64,000 nt of DNA from Ceriagrion tenellum (lineage: Eukaryota > Arthropoda > Insecta > Odonata > Coenagrionidae). How positions within the stretch are numbered: the stretch's first letter is position 1; each line of letters begins with the position of its first letter. Location of the stretch: NCBI GenBank assembly GCA_963169105.1, contig OY720642.1:81694716-81758715 (forward strand), given 5' to 3'. Under the pieces are notes generated by a model, which saw nothing but the letters and a program-made list of their open reading frames with translations, was not told where the DNA came from and ran no database searches. The translations under genes and the position numbers were made by a program. Shown here piece by piece: positions 32,945 to 43,349 of the stretch.

Positions 32945-33205
32945 ATTGCCGATTCAATAGATTTTAGATGTAGTTTTTTCCATGTACAATATGGGACATT
33001 AGTAGTTGCAATGGATAAAATCTAGGATACTTTGACCCTGACTAGGTAAAATAGGTTTTTGCACTTGTGCTAAATATCCTAACATCATTATTAGTTTCTA
33101 GCCTCGCATGCAATTTCCGGCATGATATAGCTCTAGCATGATTTAGTATCTTGAAGAACTATTTATCTGTTGCAGCAAATATAACCAGCTGTTGTATCTT
33201 AAGTA
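32945..33205 (+). repeat. Dispersed ~250-bp repeat, copy A
   Basis: Aligns with the last 240 bp of the window (63765-64000). Shared words are TAGGATACT, AAATAGGTTTTT, CGGCATGATA and TTAGTA(T/C)CTTG, and the copies end AACCAG(C/T)TGTT(G/A)TATCTT. No coding capacity seen. It lies directly upstream of the 33300-33610 repeat. Confidence 0.65.
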
Positions 33206-33299
33206 GTGTACTGCACCGTAGCATGTTCTTCCACATAGCACTCTCCTAGTTTCTGGTCTGACCCTTCACTGTTGTCCTGACTGCATTTGACATTCTGAC

Positions 33300-33610
33300 A
33301 TGCATGACATTTTTTCGGCTCTTGAATGCCTTAGCGTCAGGAGAATTAGGTATGTCCAATATAAAAGAAAAGCTGTTATAGCAACAAAAATAAGCAAACA
33401 AATAAACCTTTCTGGTTTCAGCTGGGATGAGGGCATCATGCCTGGTGTGGAATCATCCCGTGCCACTCACCCTAGTGGTAGCTTTCACAGTATTTTGTAG
33501 ATGTAGATGTATGTTCTCAGTTTAAGAGTCATTTTTTCGGCTCTTGAATGCCTTCAGGAGAATATGGTATGGCCAATATGAAAGGAAAGCTGTTATAGCA
33601 ACAAAAATAA
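33300..33610 (+). repeat. Direct repeats of ~80 bp flanking a possible LINE 3' end
   Basis: CATTTTTTCGGCTCTTGAAT starts both 33309 and 33529, and both copies end GTTATAGCAACAAAAATA. Between them, 33420-33490 ends in TGTAGATGTAGATGTATG, similar to the 3' tail of the CR1-like family. Either a 220-bp tandem duplication or an insertion with an unusually long duplicate would fit. Confidence 0.55.
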
Positions 33611-33720
33611 AGTAAATCTCCAATCTCCTGTAGATATATTCGTCAGCGCGAAATGCATCCGATGCGAGATCAGGAGGAATGTGTTTACGAGCAATCTTTT
33701 TGCTTAACTTATTCCCACTA

Positions 33721-33849
33721 TAGCAAAATTAAAAGAGTCTCCAATAGCCGTAAAAAAATGGCACCACTCGTCTCATTCTAAGACTCGTTTCTTCTAAGAC
33801 AAGTGGTGCAATTTTTTACGGCTATTGGAGACTCTCTTAATTTTGCTAT
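33721..33849. repeat. Foldback with 60-bp arms
   Basis: Arms 33721-33780 and 33789-33849 (AGAGTCTCCAATAGCCGTAA and its reverse complement) differ at few positions around an 8-nt loop. No hammerhead core. Confidence 0.9.
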
Positions 33850-34283
33850 CTTGAGAGGTCGTAGAGCTCAATTTCCTTTGATTTAATTATACCCACTATG
33901 CCCTTTAAATTGACTGGGATAAGGACTTCAACAATCCAAACCCGGTGTTTTTCCTCGGATGATTCAGCTTGTGACTATACCGTGAGAGTTTATGCGGATG
34001 ACTTGCCACTTAACCATTCCTCTTTGAATAGGAAGATTCCATTTGAATCAAAGCTAATATTGGCTCGTTGAGAAGCTAATGAAATCACGGTCCATTAGGG
34101 GCAAACATTAAGCATTTGTCAACAGTCAGTGAGATTAATCTGCCTCAGCCAATCCGCATTAAGATTGCCTTAGTTACCTAAATGCAATTTGAATGCTGTT
34201 GGATTTTCTTCCGAGCCAGAGAGTGTAGCGTCATCGATTGTATATTCTATGGAATGTGTATCGCGTAACGTAATGTAATGTGT
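33850..34283. other. No recognisable feature
   Basis: Ordinary sequence. Confidence 0.4.
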
Positions 34284-34840
34284 TAGAAATCAATGAATTT
34301 GGTCTCATTATAAAGAAATGCATCTCACCCTTCTAATGACACCACAAATTTCACCCCTTACCGCATTCCTTTCCGAGATATTTGCCAAAAAATACCAGCT
34401 ATATTACGTGGGAAATGGTACGTGCCTGCACTCCTGAGAGATCTTATTTAAAAAATGAGGACTCTCTAACACCTAGATCTCGTCAAAAAATGTACGATGT
34501 TTAGTTTGAATGTTTACTCAACTATTTTTCCAAATTAATCATATTGTCATCGCAGAAAATTCTTCGGGATCACAAAACAAAACCTTCCGTGGATTACAAT
34601 AAACCTTTTGTTTCGATGGAGTTTCTAACGTACTGCGTGAAAAAAATGAGTCAAGTTAAAGACTTTTTTTTTAGATAGTTTCATGTAATTTCTTACAATT
34701 TTGTCAAGTAAAACTAAATTATTGCACCATTAATTATGCAATATTTAATTATTGCGTCCCACAGTTGGTGAAATTAAAACGTATAATTCGAACATGGTCT
34801 CTATTTTGACTGGGGAACTATCTCACTCAAACTATCTTTA
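34284..34840 (+). mobile_element. TTAA MITE family 2, copy D
   Basis: Starts within the element at AGAAATCAATGAATTTGGTC, since the left terminal repeat is lost, and ends GGGGAACTATCTCACTCAAA then CTATCTTTA. The internal GTGGGAAATGGTACGTG is shared with copy A. Confidence 0.8.
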
Positions 34841-34844
34841 TACT

Positions 34845-36155
34845 CTCACCTCCTTATTTGCTGGCTTTATCAAGATTACCTGAGTTAGCTCTGAGTTAAC
34901 TAATCGCATCGAATGGAAATTTTGGGGGTAGATTTAATTGCGATCGAAACTTTTGTACCAAGGAAATTGAAGTTAGCACAGGTTTGTAGTAGTAGCGGAA
35001 CATGGCCACAGTTGCGCACTAGGCCCTGTATAGTGGAAGGCCAGTGAAATTTTATCCACGTGGAAGGGTAATGCAGATCCCGCGCGTGACTACCACGGTT
35101 CCCTTCATGGCAAGCCTCCGTCGCCGCCTTCAAAATGCTCAAAGTGCTACTAACATCTGAAATAAACTTTTCCTCAATGCTCTTAATCCAAATTTTTACA
35201 TGGTCTTCTCTGATAGGTGGTGAACCCTTTGTTCAGGCTCTGTTTTCGCTTTTCGTTTGGCAGATATTTCTGCGCACGCCTTTCCATCTTTGACTTCACG
35301 AACCGCGCAGGCGAATGCCATCAAGTTACTCCACCCCTATACTTAAAAATTTAATAGACTACTGGGAAAATCTATTTCTTCGTACCGCCGTAACGCCGCG
35401 GCCATATAGTAAAATGGTGAATTACTCCGCAACAGTGAAATTCTGTTTTCCGAATCCCGGGCCATTCTTGCGTACGTAATGCGTATTTATCGTATCTCCG
35501 TAATGATTTTAATGTCTGAAAAAAGAAGCGCTAGTATCACTGCGCGCTATTATATCACCGCGCTATGATAGCGTATGTAGAAACAAAATAGCTCCCTGGA
35601 TAGGAAAGAGAACGTATTCCTTTTTTTAGGTATGCAGTCATTCCCAAGGACGGGAGTGCTCTTGTGGGGAATGCATAATGTCATAAATCCTTATGCAAAT
35701 GCTTTTTAGTTTGAATTTCCAATTCACAGCTGACTTTCATTGTATCTATTGTAATTTACGATTACTAAAACAAAGTATTTAAAGTCATTTTTTTAAGGGC
35801 TTGTCATAAAGTCGTTGCCTCGCCCTGATTAAGATTCCAGCAGCGTTAATGCATATGGATATCGCCCTACATAAATCGATATTTATCGAGCGGCCACGCA
35901 TTGTTTAAATCGTAGGAATGGGGACGATGTTTCGTAAAAAGTTAATGTTCTCTGTCAGTAGTTGTAAATGAAACAATATTTAACGAGGTGAATTTATTAC
36001 CTACCCTCCGCCACGTTAACAGCGACCTGGCGTCGAAGATTCATCTTTCTCGGCCCCAAGCTGGAATGAAAAGGGATTATTAAAAGGTCAATAAATAATT
36101 CAGGACGGATCAAGGGCTCTTCTAGACCGTCTTAGTCGTTTCGAAAGCTTGGGAA
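34845..36155. other. No recognisable feature
   Basis: The longest frame is 80 codons on the minus strand at 34900. No motif or repeat was recognised. Confidence 0.4.
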
Positions 36156-36160
36156 GAGAG

Positions 36161-36185
36161 GTGTGTGTGTGTGTGTGTGTGTGTG
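36161..36185. repeat. (GT)n microsatellite
   Basis: About 12 GT units. Confidence 0.95.
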
Positions 36186-36383
36186 AAGAGGTAAAATGGG
36201 AAAAGCTGAGGAGCGGAAGGCGCAAGAACTCATTCCGTTTTACAATGCCCTCGTCGCTGCTGGAGCTGAAATGACCCTAGGAGTAAAAAAGCATAACTGC
36301 ACTGGGGAAGCAAGCGCATTTTATGAATTACTCATACTAGTTCTCGTTAGTTCCTTCCGGGGCGTATTCGTCCCTCGTCATGA

Positions 36384-37115
36384 CTAGAGATGGGCAAACC
36401 CGTTCTTTTTTGGGAACTCGTTCACTCTGGACCGGTCCTTTTTGAGACCCGTTCCTTTTCACTCGTTCTTTTTTATTGGTGGTAATATATTTTATTTTTA
36501 ACACGATATTGGTGTTTAAAGAATGTGAAAAACCTAGAAATACTTAGGATATCATAATGACGGCGATTATAATTATTGTATGAAATAAAAGATGGAAGGT
36601 AATTTTACCAGCTTTTTACATGGTTTCGTAAATAGGTTTATATGAAGAAAAAAGGATTGATAATTACATCGCTATCATCAGCAGATGAATTTTTGGGGTA
36701 TTATAAAGAACATCCTATCTCTTAAAGAAAGGAACGAAGGCGCAAAAATAATGACGGACCAAAAGGAAGGATGGACCGAAAGGAACGAAGGACCGATAAG
36801 AACGAAGGACCGAGAGGAGCGACGGTACGAAAGGACCGACAGACCGAAAGGAACGAGGTAGCGAGAGGACGGACTGGCTGAAAGGAACGATGGAGTCAGA
36901 GGACCGACTAACCGAAAGGAACGAGGGACCGAAAAGATCGAAGGACCGAAAGGACCGACTGACTGAAAGGAACTAAGGACCGAATGAGCGAAAGGACCGA
37001 CGGACCGAAAGGAACGAAGGACCGAAAAGAACGGTCGTTCCGTAGAAGTCGGTCCTCAGTCCTCCCGTTCAATTCATGGACCCGTTTCTTCGGACCCGTT
37101 CGCTCACGAACGACC
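36384..37115. mobile_element. Word-repetitive GGACCGAAAGGAACGAA element
   Basis: Begins AGAGATGGGCAAACCCGTTC, which resembles hAT-type termini. The left 90 bp holds CGTTC and GGTCC words with T-runs on one strand. From about 36725 to 37035 the opposite-strand words GACCGAAAGGAACGAAGG repeat about 15-18 times with variation. The last 70 bp switches back to CGTTC/GGTC words. The element can therefore fold on itself at many registers. The 69-codon frame at 36984 is a product of the array. No right-end TIR was confirmed. Confidence 0.6.
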
Positions 37116-37119
37116 CACC

Positions 37120-38030
37120 TTAATCGTGACGCGAAGAGGAATCGCCGTAGTCGTTACGAAATCGTTCTTAGAAGACGATGGAAACTGGAATAATTTACGA
37201 CCACGTGGTCGAGGCTTCAATCAAATTAGTGTGGGCCGGTGAAAATTTTAGCGGACGGGCGGAAAATCCGTGAGTTAGGTGATGGGGTTTTTTAGTTTTC
37301 GGAAAACGTGGGCGTTTTTCATTTTTGAAAAGGAAGATGGAAATTTCTATCCCTTTCTCACGGACATAAATTAAAGAAGAGGAGACTCAGAGATGAGACA
37401 ATATTGCATGAATGCCGGAGGAGAAAATTGAAGCCGTTTTTATGTGTCATCTGCCATATTGATGCGATAATTTATGAAGGTAACGCTACGAAGACTGAAG
37501 TATTTGTGATGACTAATTTTATTTTTTCGCCATTATGAGGTACCTGTTCCATAGAAGGTTTACCTTGTTATTTTCTAATGGAATTGGGTTAAGAACACGA
37601 ACTATTTTCTGATTCTCTGATATTTTTGTTCACACTTACAAAAGATACATGCATTTACATCGATCTCATCTTTCCAGCATCTTGTTACAACAATGACAAT
37701 AAAATTAATTCTTAACAACAACAGTCGTTCATCAGAGCGTAGTAGCATATACTTATATGATAAATTTGAGTGTTTGACAACTCTCAACATACCTAGCGTC
37801 TGTTGTTATCCCATTGCAACTGAAATTTGGAGGCCAACCGCACATTTTACGAGTTCACATCAAGGTGAGTGTTACAGATTATGAGAATTTAGAATTAGCG
37901 TCATGGGAAAACTTTCTGTAATACATTTATATATTGTTTGGAAGCAAAAGGCTTCATTAGGTGGTCCACCTTTTGCAAATAATGTTTACTAAAAGTCTCA
38001 AATAAGCTCTATTTACAAAATTATCTTCAT
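37120..38030. other. No recognisable feature
   Basis: Frames of about 60 codons without a motif. Confidence 0.4.
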
Positions 38031-38032
38031 CT

Positions 38033-38415
38033 TTTAAGCTGAATCTGTCCTCTGACAGGTTTCAATTGAACTGCTCCCTCCATGCTCGTTTATCCAGCTC
38101 TGCCTCCCTCAGCTCTTCGAAACTCCTTCCATTCATAATATCTATCAGCATAATATTTCTTCATCTTCCTCTTCCTCGATCTTTTCTTCTAATATTCTTT
38201 TCGGCAGGAAATCTTTCCTCAGTTCGCCTTCCTCTTTCTTATTGATCGCAAAATATTCCTCTTCCTATTCATCCTTGCTAGCACTTCCTCGTTTCTCACT
38301 TTATCACTCCATTATAATCTTCTCATTCTTCTCCATAGTCACATTTCAAAACCCTCTAGATATTTCTCCTCTTTCCTCCGAACTGTCCATTTTTCTGCTC
38401 CATAAAACACAACAC
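38033..38415 (-). mobile_element. RTE-like LINE relic, C-terminal RT/endonuclease-type tail
   Basis: The minus strand reads VFYGAEKWTVRRKEEKYLEG, then WSDKVRNEEVLARMNRKR and SIRKRK, and later SFEELREAELDKRAWR. This is the same domain order as the copies at 50300, 54705 and 62280: YG.E.WT, EAFE.W.WRRM, W.DK.RN.EV, I..R, then a basic tail. It carries two internal stops and frameshifts and is the most diverged copy in the window. Confidence 0.8.
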
Positions 38416-38419
38416 TCCA

Positions 38420-39300
38420 AATAAAAGACTAAACAAATCTGTTCCTTAAGGCTATGATTATTGCTTTTGCTTAAAGTAATTGGTTGAATTTACTGGAGGG
38501 TTTTGACTTTACAAAATAATGGGAATCGATTAAAAAGGATGACCAATATATGTATCCACACCGAATACTCGTTGGCAGTCCTATTACAAAAGTATTTACA
38601 CAAAAATTACAATTTTGGGGGAAAAACTGAAATTTCCTTCGACTGAAGAAAACATGGCGGATCATTCGTCTAAGATATGACATTTCTTGGTCTAGCCACT
38701 GGAGGCCAGGAACTATCGGAGACATTAAAGTCGTTTGAAATTGTCCACGATCTCATAATTAAATGAGGGAAGGGTCTCATTTGGCTCAGGCACGTATATC
38801 TGTCTTTCGTAGCCATGAGTATATCTGAGTAAAGAAATGAGACGGATCTCTGCGTGGAAATGGCTGACGGAAGAAATGATGCCTATAAAGTGCGTCCATA
38901 TCAAATGGATCATTTATGCAGTTAACACTCTGATAAGAGAGTTATTTAATCAAAGATTCGTCAAGGGACATAAATTATGTATCTACAAACGCGAACAGTT
39001 GAATTAGTTGACAGTAAATGTTCATTAAGAATGGAGGTAACTGAATTGAATTTTCGTGCCTAGACCATGTTAATTGAACGATTAGTGACAAATGAGCGCG
39101 ACTCTTTTTCTTGCGACTGAACGCCGTCTAATTCCTCCACTTCATCGATGTGGCACCGTAGCGGTATTCGATATCGTGCTCCATCGATGGAGGAAATGAT
39201 CGAGTTATCGAAAAATTTGTTTAAACGACATATTTATACCCAAAAGTGGTAAAGATTTAACCAAAAAATTTAACGAAATTCAAAGCTGTATGCTTCGTTC
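38420..39300. other. No recognisable feature
   Basis: No motif in frames of 62-84 codons. Confidence 0.4.
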
Positions 39301-39306
39301 AAAACT

Positions 39307-39715
39307 ACTCCAGGCAAATGTATAGCGTTTCACAACTTTCAGTGGGATTAAGGTGGGAGCCCCTAGAAACTCGGAGGCTGTACGCTAGACATAGTTTGCA
39401 TGAGAAATTCAGAACAGGTGTGTTTCAGAGCTACACAGAGAATATTATCATGACGTCTCATTACATCTCTAGGTCTGGCGGTAGCGATGAAATAAGAGAT
39501 ATAAAGTTCCGAACAGATTGGTCCAAAAAGTCATTCTTTCCGCGCACAATAATCGAACACAGTAGAAACTGAGCTCCACTAAATATACCCCCATAATACA
39601 CGTCACCATTTCACCTGCGAAAACCTTACATCTTTACACGGCTGGTGTCCTAACACCCCCCGCTACACGCCCATGCGGCGGCTCGCAGGGTATTATTGAG
39701 ATCTAGATGTACTCT
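39307..39715 (+). mobile_element. CR1/L2-like LINE relic, 3' terminal domain
   Basis: The plus strand reads GLRWEPLETRRLYARHSLHE, then TSHYISRSGGSDEIRDIKFR and KKSFFPRTI, the conserved end of the CR1/L2 RT domain (LE.RR, the Y..R block and the SFFPRTI motif before W). The 3' UTR includes ACATCTTTACACGGCTGGTG and TCGCAGGGTATTATTGAGAT, and ends in ATCTAGATGTA. It is the forward counterpart of 10985-11340. 5' truncated. Confidence 0.85.
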
Positions 39716-39719
39716 TGCG

Positions 39720-40676
39720 TCACCATAATTTCATTGAGCTATTCATTCAAATCGTATAATGGAAGAGTCGTTAATTACAAAGTATTACTTAAATACCATT
39801 CGAAATCGATACTAGTTGTCTAAAACAGCGGGAAATATATTCTGAATAGCATGTATGGGTGCCATACATCTTCCCAGATTTTATTTGCGTCCCCAAAAAA
39901 GAAAAGACTTCCTTTGTTCAGACGGCTGAGTAAAGGCGAAGAAAAAATTTTCATTCGTTGAATGAGTCTTTGTAATTACAGGAAACCATAAAGTGTCGGG
40001 CGCATTCCCGAATTCTTTTTTTTTTGCTATTCTCTGGTTATTAGGGAGGCCATTGAAGTGAAGCGCTATTGAGCGTTCAGCTGCGTGATTTGTTTTACGA
40101 CTTTAGCAGTTTTCCTTTAAAGTAAACTTGTTTTGAGTTGACGAATTCGTTGAAACTTTTTTTGATGCCACATATGAAACACTGGTGCATGGTATTGGAT
40201 CTAAGTCCATAAATTGTGTTTCTCTCTGTCATTCTACTTTGGAACTGAGCTGATTTTTTTTCAACGGGTGAGATTTTCCTTTTGGTCTGCCGATCAGTTT
40301 TGTCCCTTGGGGAAAAGTTCGCAGCCCATGTTTTAATTTTGACGACTCTTAATACACCAGTAAATAACGCTGTCACATTACTTACGTATTTTAGAGCATA
40401 ACCAGTTCAATTTCTATAAAGCCATAGATTATTCTGCTAATAGCAAAGGAATGCACGTACAATTTTTACAAACAAGAAATTGGAATTATATGCCCCATGT
40501 AAAACGAGCGAAAGAGTGGTTTAAATTTCAAGCAATTTTTGAGAAATGGAATATGTTCGCAATCAAAGGTTTTTCTGTATTTCCTCTCATTCGGTTTTTC
40601 AATCGAAAAAAGTGTCCGTACTTTATGCAGCACTCTTATTTATACTGGATTTATACTTTACAACATGACCTTCAGG
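39720..40676. other. No recognisable feature
   Basis: Frames of 70-93 codons with no motif. Confidence 0.4.
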
Positions 40677-40856
40677 TTTAAACCCTCTATGGACGGAATT
40701 ATGAAGCATCACCAGGAAAAAAATACTGCTACTATATTAGTCTTTTAAAAGTTTTTAAAGAATTTTTTTAAAAATTGCAATTTATCTGATGATAACATTT
40801 ATTTTGAAACGTGACGTACTTGTATACCTCTAATTTGAATAATACTTTACATAATA

Positions 40857-41050
40857 TAAAATTCGAAGATTCAAGCGAAATCGAGTGGAATTTATGCATG
40901 ATGCAGAAATGAAATTTTTTTGTAAATATCCACAATATAAATTTTTCTACGACCCAGGTTTCGATTTTTTTACACCATCATCAAGTATAGATGAAGTTAG
41001 GTGCGCAGCATTATATACAGTGATGGGGAAAGGAGGGGAAGGGGAATTTT
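40857..41050 (-). mobile_element. Short hammerhead-bearing insertion with 13-bp target duplication
   Basis: The MITE sequence ACTTTACATAATA (40844-40856) reappears as ACTTTATATAATA (41051-41063), consistent with a target duplication of the same size as the Penelope insertion. The insert is 194 bp without an ORF. Its minus strand runs from a CCCCTTCCCCTCC block through ATATAATGCTGCG, then the hammerhead, then ATAAATTT. Confidence 0.7.
40947..40988 (-). ncRNA. Hammerhead motif, one core change (TTGATGA)
   Basis: Minus strand. ATAC pairs with GTAG at three of four positions (stem I). The core is TTGATGA, with a U at position 3 giving a U-G wobble with G8. An extra T follows, then a short G-rich/ATC stem II. 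GAAA is at about 40962-40959, stem III is ACCTGGGT, and C is at position 17. It matches the others in order and spacing, and is probably weak or inactive. Confidence 0.5.
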
Positions 41051-41384
41051 ACTTTATATAATAATACTTACACAAGGTATACTTCAAAATTACCATCATG
41101 ACTTATCTTTTTTAAACTTTCCCAATTCCCTTCATATGACAGCTGAAACTATTTCTTACAGAGCTGCACCAGGTACGCCATCGTCAGTGTATAGCGTCAC
41201 ACATGGATCTATTCAAATTGTTTGACAAACCACCGAAAGAGACTCATCTTTCCACACTCATAATTCGAAGCGTTGCAATTATGTCTAGCGTAGCAAGTAA
41301 TTGGAAATGCCTCTTAGAAAGCAAATATTTCAATGATTTTGAAACGCAACAAAATTTGACTCGCTCGTCCATCGAGGGTTAAGA

Positions 41385-41875
41385 GTGAACTAGCTTTCGT
41401 GAATTTTTTGTACCTTCTCTCGAGAGTGCAGAGATAAGACACTCCTGTGGTATTCCTCCGCCACTTGATGCTCGTGCTCTTCTCAAAAGTGTGTGGAAGT
41501 GATTCGCGGCGCGGAGGGATTCTCACTCCCTCCACCCATCCCCGCCCCCCATCCGCAATTACCATGGTTCCCACTCCCGCGTCCGCTCTCGACAAAAGCG
41601 CCACCAGGAGCCTCTTCAGTCAGCCGGTCTCCGTTCCGCGCTGCCAAAGGGAGAAGTGAAAGCTTTATTTCCTCCATTTTTTTCCATCTCTTCTACCTCT
41701 ACATCGCTGTCTCTCTCTCTCTCTCTTTTTCTCCTTTCATTCACCATTTCTCTTACGCTAATCACGCCGTTCCCTGAGTGCACCGTTAATCAGTTACGAC
41801 CACATTTCTGCTGTTTGTGCGCGGCTCAAGTTCTGTTTCCCCTTTTTCTTTTCAATTTTCCATTAGGATTTTCGG
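41385..41875. other. GC-rich patch
   Basis: 41480-41660 is GC-rich with overlapping compositional frames, then a TC-rich stretch including CTCTCTCTCTCTCTC at about 41712. Confidence 0.4.
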
Positions 41876-43345
41876 TTAAAGGTGCGCTTAAGGTAGACGC
41901 ATACTATTAGCAATGGCGGTGTTAGTTTTTCCGTTTCATGAACCATCTTCAAACTGCAAGATTTTTCTAACTTTCGAATTCGTTTTCGCCGCTAGAGTAA
42001 ATAGTAAATTAGAAGTTCTAGTTATCCCTCAATGCTACATGCTCTAAATAAATCTAAAATTTAGCTGTACAAAAATGGTATCTGTATCGTGAAAACCTAC
42101 GTCATTCAAGCAAAAAGTATGTAATAATATCATGCGATCTGTACCGAATTGTTACCTCTTTTTTACCCGAATATTTCAGGTCCTCGTTATTTCGTTAATC
42201 TTTTGGTGAGCCTTTACTTGGAAAATTCAGAGGTAACCGATAAAAGGTGCTCTTAAGATCGACGCATACTACTAACATTGGTGGTGTTAGTTTTTCCGTT
42301 GCAGAAACCATGTTCATACTGTCAGATTTTTTGAACTTTCGAATATTTTGGCGTCGCTAGAGTAAGTGATAACTGAGAAGTTTTTGATGCCCCTAAATTC
42401 TATACGCTTTTAATAAATGTAAAATTTAGCGGTATAAAAATGATGCCTGTAACGTAAAAACCTTCACAGTGAAATAAAAAAGTGTGTATGCATCTAATGC
42501 GAAATATACGGAATTATTACCTCTCATTCATCCGGACATACCAGAACTCCTGTTAATCATTTGGTGAGCCTTTACTAGAAAGATTCAGAGGTAACCGGTA
42601 TAAGATGCGCTCAATATAGACGCACACTATGAACACTGGCGGTGTTAGTTTTTCCGTTGCAGAAACCATGTTCATACAGTAAGATTTTTCTAACTTTCGA
42701 GTTCATTTGCGTCCCCAGAGTAAATAGTGAGTGAGAAGTTGTTGATATCCCTAAATTTTACACGATTTTAATAAATCTAAAGTTTAGTGGTATAAAAATG
42801 GTGCTGATACGTAAAAAATTTCCTAATTTACGCAAGTATGTAGGAATCTAATGCGATCTATACAGAATTATCATCTCTTATCCGGATTAACCAGAATTTC
42901 CTTTAATATTTTGGCGAACCTTTACTAGAAAGATAGAGAGGTAACCTTTGAAGTATGCGCTTAATATAGACGCATACTGTTACCACTGACGGTTGTAGTT
43001 TTTCCGTTGCAGAAACCGTGTTCATACTGCATGATTTTTCTAACTTTCGAACTTGTTATGGTCGCTAGAGTAAGTAGTAAGTGAGAAGTGTTTTTTTATC
43101 TCTAAATGCAACATGCTTTTATGAAATCTGAAATTTAGCGGTATAAAAATTGTGCCTGTAACGTAAAAACTTTCGAAATGTAAGCAATAAGTATGTATGC
43201 ATCGATTGCGATCCATACCGAACTATACTCGAAATACTGTTTATTTAATATATAGTGTAATATACTGTACCTCTCTTTTACCCGAATTTCCCAGATCTTC
43301 GAACTTCCTTTAATGTTTTCGTGAACCTTTACTGGAACGAATCAG
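41876..43345. repeat. Satellite-like tandem array, four units of ~350-365 bp
   Basis: The marker GTTAGTTTTTCCGTT begins at 41921, 42286 and 42644, and a changed form at about 42994. Each unit also has TAAATCTAAA(A/G)TTTAG, then GTACAAAAATGG-type words, and ends CAGAGGTAACC. Adjacent units look about 75-85 percent identical. No open frame crosses units, so non-coding satellite is the simplest reading. A partial AACGAATCAGAGGTAACCGG duplication marks the right edge. Confidence 0.9.
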
Positions 43346-43349
43346 AGGT

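Larger units (their letters stand above)
40678..41382 (+). mobile_element. TTAA MITE family 1, copy 2, split by a hammerhead-bearing insertion
   Basis: Starts AACCCTCTATGGACGGAATT and ends CGTCCATCGAGGGTTAA, clear terminal inverted repeats. Without the insert at 40857-41050 it is about 500 bp like its relatives. Confidence 0.85.

Noticed and set aside
36725..37035. Low-complexity protein gene
   Set aside because: The open frame follows from the tandem words, and the array drifts out of phase.
41876..43345. CRISPR array
   Set aside because: Units are 350-365 bp, continuous and eukaryotic satellite-like, without short repeats and spacers.
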